Shown here: one piece after another, positions 1 to 7,269 of the stretch
Layout of the letters: each line of letters opens with the position of its first letter
Position numbering within the stretch: the first letter of the stretch is position 1
Assembly: GCA_020441605.1 (NCBI GenBank)
Contig: JAGRLX010000343.1
Span: 1-11,673, forward strand
Direction of reading: 5' to 3'
Length of the DNA stretch: 11,673 bases
From: Alphaproteobacteria bacterium
Lineage (GTDB): Bacteria; Pseudomonadota; Alphaproteobacteria; Rhizobiales; Aestuariivirgaceae
Position numbers and translations under genes: made by a program
Notes under the pieces: model-generated
The model's database searches: none
What the model was told of the DNA's origin: nothing
What the model saw: the letters and a program-made list of their open reading frames with translations, nothing else

Positions 1-83
1 GCCCAGAAATCGACGACGACAGGCGTATCGGACTTGAGCACGTCCTGCTCGAAAGACTGGTCGGAGACCTTGTGGGTAGACAT
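1..83 (-). CDS. trxA: Thioredoxin TrxA, N-terminal fragment (runs off the left edge)
   Basis: This is the start of a small cytoplasmic disulfide reductase. The visible 27 codons begin MSTHKVSDQSFEQDVLKSDT and continue PVVVDFW. This matches the first beta strand, first helix and central beta strand of bacterial thioredoxins, where VVVDFWA leads directly into the WCGPC redox motif. That active site lies beyond the window, so its cysteines cannot be confirmed. The ATG is preceded by AAGAGG at a spacing of 5 nt, which supports the start. The gene lies 74 nt downstream of addA on the same strand, and addA followed by trxA is a familiar order in Rhizobiales. It may be read from the addA transcript, from its own promoter in the gap, or both. 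The alternative is another thioredoxin-fold protein, but the PVVVDFW spacing fits TrxA well. Confidence 0.85.
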   Translation of the reverse strand, partial: MSTHKVSDQSFEQDVLKSDTPVVVDFW

Positions 84-86
84 GAA

Positions 87-100
87 AACCTCTTGAGGTT
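87..100 (-). promoter_or_regulatory. trxA Shine-Dalgarno inside a short inverted repeat
   Basis: On the minus strand the sequence reads AACCTC-AA-GAGGTT just before the trxA start. The Shine-Dalgarno AAGAGG (89-94) shares its GAGG with the right arm of a perfect 6-bp inverted repeat. If the arms paired, the ribosome site would be covered. The 2-nt centre is too tight for a full hairpin, so only the outer 4-5 pairs could form within one RNA. A dyad for a DNA-binding protein or plain chance are the alternatives. Confidence 0.4.
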
Positions 101-132
101 GCGGCGGGATTCGCCTGTGGCTGATGGTGCCG

Positions 133-161
133 AAGGTAGGAGCCGGTCCGGCCCCGGTCAA
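133..161 (-). promoter_or_regulatory. Candidate sigma-70-type promoter for trxA
   Basis: On the minus strand TTGACC (156-161) is followed after exactly 17 nt by TACCTT (133-138). The first hexamer matches the -35 consensus at five of six positions and the second matches the -10 at three of six. The -35 overlaps the addA stop codon. Initiation would fall near 126 and give a leader of about 43 nt before the trxA ATG. The -10 is weak, so this is a candidate only. Confidence 0.35.
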
Positions 162-167
162 GGCCGG
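148..167. other. GC-only inverted repeat across the addA stop codon
   Basis: CCGGCC (148-153) and GGCCGG (162-167) can form a 6-bp, all-GC stem with an 8-nt loop that contains the addA stop codon. A second overlapping dyad, GCCGG-T-CCGGC, lies at 142-152. Neither is followed by a run of T on the minus strand, so this is not a canonical intrinsic terminator. It could slow polymerase or protect the addA 3' end, or it may be chance in GC-rich DNA. Confidence 0.3.
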
Positions 168-3100
168 TTCACGGCAATCTGATCATAGGCGCGGTCGAGC
201 AGCGCGTCGGGCAGTCGCAGGAGCTTGGGGGCCGCCGTGTAGAGCAATGCCATCTCGACCGCGGCACCCGGGTGAATGCGGCGCAGGCAGGCGCGATAGG
301 CCGCCATTTGTGCCAGGTCATCCGGCTTTGCGTCATCGGCAACCGCAGGCACTTCGCGTCCGGTCTTGTAGTCAATTGCGAGGACGTGCTCGGGCGACAG
401 CAGCAGGCGGTCGATCCGGCCGGCGACGTCAAGGCCCAGGTCGGGCAAGTGGGCGAGCAACGGCACTTCCGATAGCCCGTCGGGCGCAAAGATGAACGCC
501 AGATCGGGATGAACGAGGATGTCGAGTATCGCGTGGGCGAGAGAGTCGTCGCAGCCGGCCATCCGCACCATGGACAGGGCCTGGGCCGGACGGGCTTCGG
601 CGGTAAGATCCGGCAGCACCTGCAGCAGCCGATGGATCACGAGGCCGCGTGCCATCCTGGTATCGGCGCCCATAGCCGCGGCCGGCAGACGGACGAGCTT
701 CGAGATCGCGACGGGTTCGGCAACAGGTGCCTCGCCAGCCGGTTTGCTCAGCACCCATGCCGGCAGCGGTTCGTCCTTGCCCGGACCTGGAATATCCCGG
801 CCCAAAAACACCGGGTCGGCACCGAGGCGCGAACCGGCCTCTTCCGAAAGGAGCCTCATTTGCCCCTCAAGGCCATTCTTGATGAGATTGTACCAGCACT
901 CGTCCTTTGGTTTCTGGCGTCCCTCGTAGCCACAAACATACAGTTCATCGCGCGCCCGGGTCATCGCCACATAGAGCAGCCTGCTGTATTCGTGCGCCTG
1001 CTGGCTTCCGGCCTTGTCCCGAAGTTCGGCGACGGTTGCAGAAGCGTAGAGCTTGTTGAGGGAGAGCATCGGAAGCTTCTCGCCTGCCTTGCCGGTTTCC
1101 ACCATCAGGACCGGTGGCAGCTGCCGTCCATCCGGCATGGAGACCGTGTCAGGCAGGATGACAATGGGCGCTTCAAGACCCTTGGCGCCATGCACCGTCA
1201 TGATCCGAACTTCGCCGGCGGGTTGCTCCATGTTTCGCTTGATCTCGATATCGCCGCTAGCGAACCAGTTAAGGAAACTCCCCAAGGTGGCCGGATGGCT
1301 GTCCTCGAAGGTTTGGGCCTGGTCCAGCAAGGCATCCAAGGCGTCATTTGCTTCGCTTCCCAGCCGGGAAATGAATCGCAGGCGGCTGTTGATCAGTACG
1401 CTGGCAAAGAAATCATAGGGCCTTGCCGTCGGTGCGATGGCCACAAGCCGGCTCAGATGTGCCACCGCTGCAGCGTATATCGGTTCTGTCCGTGACAAGA
1501 GGGCGCGCCACAGGGTTTTCTCGCCGCGTCCCATGGCCAAGGTCATGAGCTCATCTTCCGTAAGGGAAAGCGCCAGAATCGGGCTCTTGAGGATGCAGGC
1601 TAGCGAATAGTCATCCTCCGGCAGCAGGCAGAACTGGGCCAAGGCGAGGAGATCGAGAATGGCAATGTTCTCCGACAATTTCAGGCGGTCGGCTCCGGCC
1701 ACCGGAATGCCACGCCTTCTGAGCTCGCGGAGAAGAGCATCGAAGAAGCCGTTCCGAACGCGCACCAGAATGAGGATATCCTCGGGCCGGACGGTTCGTC
1801 CGCCTCCGGAAAGAAGGCGCTTGCCGATCCAATCTTCGATTGTCTGGGCCAGCTTGGCAGCGAGACGGCGGCGCGGCGAATGCGCAGGTTCGCGATCGAC
1901 AGGTGCCGTCCATGGGTCCGGCTCCTCAGTGTCTTCCGGCGATATCAGTGGCCAGATCTCGACCAGGCCCTGTACCTGTCGCCGGACGGGCTCATGATGC
2001 CAGTCCCGCGGAGAGCGTCCATCAAGCCCCGTGCGAGCTAACGTCTGCTTGCCGAAAACCGCATCCACAGCCTGGAGGATTTCCGGCGCCGAGCGGAATG
2101 ATACGGTGAAGTCGACATCCCTCAGATCGTGACCGGCCGCTGCCGCACGCCGCGCGAAGTCATCGTGGACGGCCTCGAATACATCCGGGTCGGCCCCCTG
2201 GAAACTGTATATCGATTGCTTGCGGTCACCTACCGCAAAGACTGTGCGCGGAGCTCCCTCATGGCGCCCAGCTCCGGCGAAGAACTCCTCGGTCAGCGCC
2301 TGTATAATATGCCATTGGGCGGGGCTGGTATCCTGTGCTTCATCCACCAGAAGATGCTCGATTCCGCCGTCAAGTTTATAAAGAACCCAGGCGGCATCAG
2401 GCTTTTCTCTGAGCAATGCCCCGGTTCGCAGAATAAGGTCATCGAAATCGTAGACGCCACGGTGTCGCTTTTCGATTTCGAAGGCGGTGAGAATTTCTGA
2501 TCCAAGGGTCAAGAGTGATCGGCTGGCCGAAAGGCGTTCAAGATTGGCAAGTTTGTCGAGGCCTTCGCAGAGGCGACGCTGTTCTTCGGCAATGAAGTCG
2601 CCTGTCCATGGTGCTGCAGTCGTCACGGCCTTGGTTGCAATACCTGAAGCTTTGCGTGGGAGATCCTTCTGGGTCAGATAGAAGCTCTTGAGGTCATTGA
2701 GGCTCGGGGCGGATCGCTCAAGGACCTCGAGCAGAAAGGCACTGCGCTCACCGTCCTTTGCAGACCCGACAAGCAATGCCTCCGCAAGGGCTTTATAGGT
2801 TCTGACATCAAGATCCATTGCGCGGCTGATTGACTCTGCCGTTTCTTCGGCTCCCAAACCCAGCCGACACCGGAGTCTATCAAGCGCCTCGTTGCGACCT
2901 GCTGACGAGGCAATGACTGTGTCAAGATTCGAACGCCGCTTCAGCAGTTCTTTAATGGCCTCGTCGAAGGCATTCGCACCCATGCGTCCGCAAATGTCCT
3001 CAACAGCCTTCCCCACCTCGGTCTGCGGCTCCGACCGGGCTTGGCAGAATACCCTATCCTGTGCCGCTTTCAGAATCTCGGCAGACAGCCGGTCGTCCAT

Positions 3101-3535
3101 GACGGAAAATCGCGGTACGATTCCTGCTTCTACAGGAAACAGCTGAAGCACTCGTTCACAGAAGGCATGAATGGTCTGGATCTTCAGGCCACCTGGGGTC
3201 TCGAGGGCTAGAGTGAAAAGCTGCCGGGCACGGCGAAGGCGCGCCTCGTCACTTCGCACATTCTCAAGTCTCTCGAGTGACTGCCGCAGTTCGATGTCAG
3301 TCATAGACACCCAGGCACCTAATTGATCAAAAAGCCGGTTTGCCATTTCCGCAGCCGCCGCCTTGGTAAAGGTAAGGCACATTATCTTGGACGGCTGTGT
3401 ACCTGTGATCATCAGCCTCAGCACACGACTAACAAGAACGTGTGTCTTGCCAGAGCCCGCGTTAGCATTAACCCAGGCCGAAGTCCGGGGATCAGACGCC
3501 CGCAACTGCATAGTGTTCGCAGGCGTTTCGGTCAT
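158..3535 (-). CDS. addA: Double-strand break repair helicase-nuclease subunit AddA
   Basis: AddA is the motor and 3'-strand nuclease of AddAB, the RecBCD equivalent that resects double-strand breaks and prepares DNA for RecA. From the chosen start the protein is 1125 aa. The UvrD-type helicase motifs are in order: Walker A ANAGSGKT (K30), FTKAAAAEM (56-64), DEAQD (398-402), VGDRKQSIYSFQGADP (435-450), RIMTVHGAKGLE (777-788) and LLYVAMTRARDE (853-864). A C-terminal RecB-family nuclease follows, with H968, D1042 and the D1055-Y-K1057-T motif, then Q1076 and Y1080. All catalytic residues I can recognise are present. I chose the ATG at 3535 because its A is the last base of the addB stop codon (TGATG), the usual arrangement for coupled translation. 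An ATG 27 nt upstream would add nine residues (MVPVGPGRL) and overlap addB by 28 nt; neither start has a clear Shine-Dalgarno. The gene is intact, and its downstream half is GC-rich. Confidence 0.96.
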   Translation of the reverse strand: MTETPANTMQLRASDPRTSAWVNANAGSGKTHVLVSRVLRLMITGTQPSKIMCLTFTKAAAAEMANRLFDQLGAWVSMTDIELRQSLERLENVRSDEARLRRARQLFTLALETPGGLKIQTIHAFCERVLQLFPVEAGIVPRFSVMDDRLSAEILKAAQDRVFCQARSEPQTEVGKAVEDICGRMGANAFDEAIKELLKRRSNLDTVIASSAGRNEALDRLRCRLGLGAEETAESISRAMDLDVRTYKALAEALLVGSAKDGERSAFLLEVLERSAPSLNDLKSFYLTQKDLPRKASGIATKAVTTAAPWTGDFIAEEQRRLCEGLDKLANLERLSASRSLLTLGSEILTAFEIEKRHRGVYDFDDLILRTGALLREKPDAAWVLYKLDGGIEHLLVDEAQDTSPAQWHIIQALTEEFFAGAGRHEGAPRTVFAVGDRKQSIYSFQGADPDVFEAVHDDFARRAAAAGHDLRDVDFTVSFRSAPEILQAVDAVFGKQTLARTGLDGRSPRDWHHEPVRRQVQGLVEIWPLISPEDTEEPDPWTAPVDREPAHSPRRRLAAKLAQTIEDWIGKRLLSGGGRTVRPEDILILVRVRNGFFDALLRELRRRGIPVAGADRLKLSENIAILDLLALAQFCLLPEDDYSLACILKSPILALSLTEDELMTLAMGRGEKTLWRALLSRTEPIYAAAVAHLSRLVAIAPTARPYDFFASVLINSRLRFISRLGSEANDALDALLDQAQTFEDSHPATLGSFLNWFASGDIEIKRNMEQPAGEVRIMTVHGAKGLEAPIVILPDTVSMPDGRQLPPVLMVETGKAGEKLPMLSLNKLYASATVAELRDKAGSQQAHEYSRLLYVAMTRARDELYVCGYEGRQKPKDECWYNLIKNGLEGQMRLLSEEAGSRLGADPVFLGRDIPGPGKDEPLPAWVLSKPAGEAPVAEPVAISKLVRLPAAAMGADTRMARGLVIHRLLQVLPDLTAEARPAQALSMVRMAGCDDSLAHAILDILVHPDLAFIFAPDGLSEVPLLAHLPDLGLDVAGRIDRLLLSPEHVLAIDYKTGREVPAVADDAKPDDLAQMAAYRACLRRIHPGAAVEMALLYTAAPKLLRLPDALLDRAYDQIAVNRP

Positions 3536-6500
3536 CAGTCGGCCTGGCCCGACAGGGACCATTCTCGAAAACGGGAAAGATGATCGTAATCTCTCACCTC
3601 ATCTTCTTTCTCCACCAGAGCACGTGGCAGGTAAGCCTGGCCAATCGATTGATAGGTCAGCAAAAGCCGCAGCAGACCAGAGAGATGTCCCTGAGCCACG
3701 GCCTGAACATTTGGATCGAGATCAATTGGAGCGATCTCACCTGCGGGATCTCCACCTCCAAGTTTGATATAAGCGATTTCGTTGACAGGTATCGGTCCAA
3801 TCGCCGAGAACCCGCCAGCGATTGCGACAGCGGCCTGAAGAGTCAACTGCGGAGCGAGGCCACTCCTCACCTGTTTTCCACTTGGTACGGCACCAGTCTT
3901 ATAGTCTGACACTCTTGCCGATCCATCGCAGATCAGATCAATTCGGTCGGCGCGGCAGGTTAGCGCGAACTCCTCGGTACCGATATGTATCACCAGTCTG
4001 CCGTCGAGTTCCGAATAGACATGTCGAATTCTCTTTCGGTTACGCTGTTCTTCACCAACCAACCATTCGGCAATTCTCATGAATTGCGCCCACCAGAAGC
4101 TTGCGAGGCTTTCGTTTCCCTTCAGCGAATCGAATTGTGCTCTTCCAAGACGCACAAATTCCTCCAGAGGCTTATCGGGAATCTCAACTGGAAATTGATC
4201 AAGAAAACTGGCAATTGTCTCGTGAACAAGGATGCCGCGCATTGCAGCTTGGGGTGTGTCCGCTATGGGTTGGAGAGGTTCAAGATCGAGTACATATCGC
4301 GCATAGATCGCGTAGGGATCTCTGATTAATGCTTCAATTCGGGTCACACTCAACTGATCTGGACGTGAAGCGACGGGCGGCCGCGGTCTTGGTTTGGACC
4401 GAGGATTGACTTTGGGTGTTTCGCAAAGCCTGGCGGCGAGAACTTGCCAAGGAGATTTCGCACCGCCGTGGCATTTTGCTCCAGTCGCCTTCATCAGCAT
4501 CTTGAGACGTAACACCCACCGCGACGGGACCGCGGGGGCATCGTCGATGCGTTGGGACCAGACCAGCTTGACGCTGGGTGCAGAAAAAGCTTGCGCAAAG
4601 TCGTGTGCAGTTTGTCCGATTGTCCGCTCCGGCTGTTGCATACCCAGCAGTTCGCGCATGGGCCTGTTCAACCATGGTCCAGAATCTGGATTTCCTGGCC
4701 ATTTACCTTCGTTCAATCCCCCTAAAACGATGAGATCCGGTGAAAGCAGTCGAGCCTCAAGAAGTCCAAGAATCGAAAGCCGCGGCAGATGCGGTGCAGG
4801 TGGCCGCAGTGCCGTGGTTTGAAGCATATGGGTGATTATGGTGCTGGCTCTGGCGAGATCACATTCGTCCAGAAAGATAGACTCCTGTTTGAGCATGCTT
4901 ACCACGCCCCAGAGTGAACGGCCGGCATCGCCGGTCCATATCCGGTTCCCCGCAAGTAACTCCAGCGCCTGAACGAGAACTTCGACATGATCCAAGAGCT
5001 TCCGCCGATGCGGTCGGAGGATCGGTATCAACACTGTGATCAAGTCCTCGGCAAAGTGAGTGGCGGCGTCCCAAGCGCCTCTCGAGACTTTTTGCAGAAT
5101 TGGATGCCGATGTGGATTAGGCTCGCCCTGGGGCCACTGTCTGCGAAGCTCTTCTGAAATTCCCCCGACATCGACCCGCATGTCTGAACTGCGAAGAACC
5201 GCAAATTCGACAATTGAAGCGCACTCACGTGCCGCAATCTCCTCCCTTCCCAAGCAGCAAAATCCGTGGCGCAGGAGGCGAGAGAGACTGTCCCTCTCAA
5301 ATCCTTTCATCGCAGATTCGACTAGAAGGTGAAGCAAGGACGCACCACTCCAACTCAACAATGGTTCTCCGGCTGAGTCATCAATCGAAATGTCCCAGCG
5401 TTGAAGTTCGGTCTTCACGCGCCTGGCAAGATGTCGGTCAGGCGTGACGAAGCTCGCGGTTCGGCCAGGGATCTCCAGGCTTTGCCTGAGAATTAGCGCG
5501 ATCGCGGTCGCTTCTTCTTGAACGTTGCGTGTCTCAACGAGTTCGACATCGCGCATGGCATCGAGGATTGACATCTTCCTATTGGAGATGGCGTCCAGCC
5601 AGCAATGGGAGGTGTCCGCAGGCCTCATCAGTTCCGAAGAGAGGCGTACACGTGCGCTTGGCCCGCAAGTCTCCAAGGATCTAACATTCGATCTCTCCAA
5701 GCGCAGAAACCCAAGAAATTGCTTCAGCGCATACTGCGGATGCGTTGGACCGACCGCGTGCCAACTCGGCTCATCCATCAAGAAGTCAAGGCCAGGCAAG
5801 ACTACTGCTCCGTTCTGTAGATGCAGTATTGCCTTCAACAATTCGCGAGTGGCGGGAATCGATCCAGTGGAGCCAGCAGCGATGAAGGGATGGTTGGGAT
5901 TTCTTTCGATCAGTCGTTGTGCTTCCCGATTGATCGCCATAGTACGTCTGATGACGGGGCTAACCAGGCCATTGCCATGAAGACGCGCCGGGTACCGCTC
6001 CCTTGCGACGGACAGCAACTCGAGAATTGCCTCACGATGCCTCGCGGACTCGAACTGGTAGAGTTCAGGTATGCGAGCGGTATCAAGACCTTCTGTTTCG
6101 AGACTGTCCATGAATTCGGCCAAAGACAATGCGAGCTCATGTGCCAACCGGGGTGCATTCGCTATCTCACGGGCTAGAGCCGTCTGTGGATTTTCCTGGG
6201 ACCACTGGTCAATCAGATCCATAAGCAACAGAATCTGACCAGAGGGCGACACCGCATTGGGCAAACCTTCTGGAAGATGGTTCTCTTGTTCAGAGAGCAA
6301 GTCCTCATCAATGTCGCCAATGGGCCTTATTCGTGGAAGCAGCAATCCCTGCGACTTGGTGCGCTCGAAAAAGATACGCTCGAGTTCTCGAACCGCTCGC
6401 CTTGTGGGCAGAAGTATTGTCCATCGCGACAATTCGAAGTGGCGTCCCGACCCTTCCATCGGAAACCCTGAGAGAACGGCATTTGCCAACACTCTCAAAA

Positions 6501-6549
6501 ACGGTCTGTCTGCTGAAATATCGAAAAGCTTTGGCGATACTGCAGTCAT
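3535..6549 (-). CDS. addB: Double-strand break repair nuclease subunit AddB (alphaproteobacterial type)
   Basis: AddB is the second AddAB subunit. It has an inactive helicase fold, recognises Chi-like sites in studied systems, and carries a nuclease for the 5' strand. The 1004-aa protein opens with FDISADRPFLRVLANAVLSG and TILLPTRRAVRELERIF (about 44-60), typical of the alphaproteobacterial family. I see no Walker A loop, unlike Bacillus AddB. The middle contains LIVLGGLNEGKWPG, a family hallmark. The C-terminal nuclease shows RGILVHE (771-777), ADRID (D868) and the D882-Y-K884-T motif. The four cysteines that hold a 4Fe-4S cluster in Bacillus AddB appear absent: the first site reads DPY (744) instead of CPF, and the distal cluster reads DYDHLSRF near 987-995. 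The ATG lies 3 nt after the murU stop with only a weak ribosome site, so coupling to murU is likely. Hand-counted sample lines give a lower GC content than in addA. Confidence 0.95.
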   Translation of the reverse strand: MTAVSPKLFDISADRPFLRVLANAVLSGFPMEGSGRHFELSRWTILLPTRRAVRELERIFFERTKSQGLLLPRIRPIGDIDEDLLSEQENHLPEGLPNAVSPSGQILLLMDLIDQWSQENPQTALAREIANAPRLAHELALSLAEFMDSLETEGLDTARIPELYQFESARHREAILELLSVARERYPARLHGNGLVSPVIRRTMAINREAQRLIERNPNHPFIAAGSTGSIPATRELLKAILHLQNGAVVLPGLDFLMDEPSWHAVGPTHPQYALKQFLGFLRLERSNVRSLETCGPSARVRLSSELMRPADTSHCWLDAISNRKMSILDAMRDVELVETRNVQEEATAIALILRQSLEIPGRTASFVTPDRHLARRVKTELQRWDISIDDSAGEPLLSWSGASLLHLLVESAMKGFERDSLSRLLRHGFCCLGREEIAARECASIVEFAVLRSSDMRVDVGGISEELRRQWPQGEPNPHRHPILQKVSRGAWDAATHFAEDLITVLIPILRPHRRKLLDHVEVLVQALELLAGNRIWTGDAGRSLWGVVSMLKQESIFLDECDLARASTIITHMLQTTALRPPAPHLPRLSILGLLEARLLSPDLIVLGGLNEGKWPGNPDSGPWLNRPMRELLGMQQPERTIGQTAHDFAQAFSAPSVKLVWSQRIDDAPAVPSRWVLRLKMLMKATGAKCHGGAKSPWQVLAARLCETPKVNPRSKPRPRPPVASRPDQLSVTRIEALIRDPYAIYARYVLDLEPLQPIADTPQAAMRGILVHETIASFLDQFPVEIPDKPLEEFVRLGRAQFDSLKGNESLASFWWAQFMRIAEWLVGEEQRNRKRIRHVYSELDGRLVIHIGTEEFALTCRADRIDLICDGSARVSDYKTGAVPSGKQVRSGLAPQLTLQAAVAIAGGFSAIGPIPVNEIAYIKLGGGDPAGEIAPIDLDPNVQAVAQGHLSGLLRLLLTYQSIGQAYLPRALVEKEDEVRDYDHLSRFREWSLSGQAD

Positions 6550-6552
6550 AGC

Positions 6553-7269
6553 CTACGTGGCGAATAGCGCTCTTTCGGCACTTGGGATAGCGTCTGGCGT
6601 TCCAACATGGAACCATTTTCCCCAATGCGTCAGTCCGAACAAGCGGTTTCTTGCGATCGCGCGATCCCACAGCACATTCATAGAAAATTTCCCCGCTGGG
6701 GCCTCCAAGAACAGTCTCGGTGCCACAAGATAGCTCCCAGCATAAGCCAGCCCGTCACATGTCGAGCCATCCCGACGTGCGATCATTCCACCGGGTTCGA
6801 TAACGAAATCGCCAAGTCCATCGTAACCGATCGTTTGAGAGATCGGACACAGCAGCAGGAGACAATCCATTTTCGAATCATCCCAGGCACTTATCAGGCG
6901 CGATAATGCGGGCGTACCAATATCTATCCAAAAGCTGTCACTGTTCAACACAAAGAAAGGCGCATCTCCGAGACGAGGGAGAGCTCGTGCAACACCACCA
7001 CCAGTGTCTAGAAGTTCAGTTCTTTCATCCGAGATCAGAATCTCGATGCCGCGTTGCTTGCGCGCCCATTCCTCGATCTGCGTAGGCAGATGGTGCACAT
7101 TTACAATCGCACGGCGTACACCGGCAGCATGCAATCGATCGAAGCCGTATTCAATCAGAGGCTTTCCTGCGACCTTGATGAGCGGCTTGGGACACGTATC
7201 CGTAAGGGGACGCATGCGCGTCCCCAGACCCGCCGCCAGAACCATGGCAACTTTGCCCAATCTATTCAA
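6553..7269 (-). CDS. murU: MurU-like N-acetylmuramate-1-phosphate uridylyltransferase (TTG start)
   Basis: This is a sugar-1-phosphate nucleotidyltransferase of 238 aa. MurU converts MurNAc-alpha-1-phosphate and UTP to UDP-MurNAc, returning recycled cell-wall sugar to peptidoglycan synthesis and bypassing the fosfomycin target MurA. The nucleotide-binding signature LAAGLGTRMRPLT spans 11-23, with K28 in PKPL, a DTGGG loop at 88-92 and a probable metal-binding D111 in NSD. The start is TTG. It overlaps the upstream stop as TTGA (4 nt), has a GGGAG ribosome site 8 nt upstream, and leaves the usual eight or so residues before MVLAAG. The in-frame ATG at codon 9 would cut into the first beta strand. 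The assignment to MurU over a glucose- or mannose-1-phosphate transferase rests mainly on the AmgK-like domain encoded immediately upstream, so substrate is inferred. Confidence 0.88.
   Translation of the reverse strand: MNRLGKVAMVLAAGLGTRMRPLTDTCPKPLIKVAGKPLIEYGFDRLHAAGVRRAIVNVHHLPTQIEEWARKQRGIEILISDERTELLDTGGGVARALPRLGDAPFFVLNSDSFWIDIGTPALSRLISAWDDSKMDCLLLLCPISQTIGYDGLGDFVIEPGGMIARRDGSTCDGLAYAGSYLVAPRLFLEAPAGKFSMNVLWDRAIARNRLFGLTHWGKWFHVGTPDAIPSAERALFAT

Noticed and set aside
509..1495. Long open frame of 328 codons on the plus strand
   Set aside because: It is antisense to the addA helicase region, shows no recognisable domain, and is explained by GC-rich codons keeping the opposite strand free of stops.
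3536..3562. Upstream ATG extending addA by nine residues
   Set aside because: It lacks a ribosome site and overlaps addB by 28 nt; the next ATG shares a base with the addB stop, a common coupling geometry.
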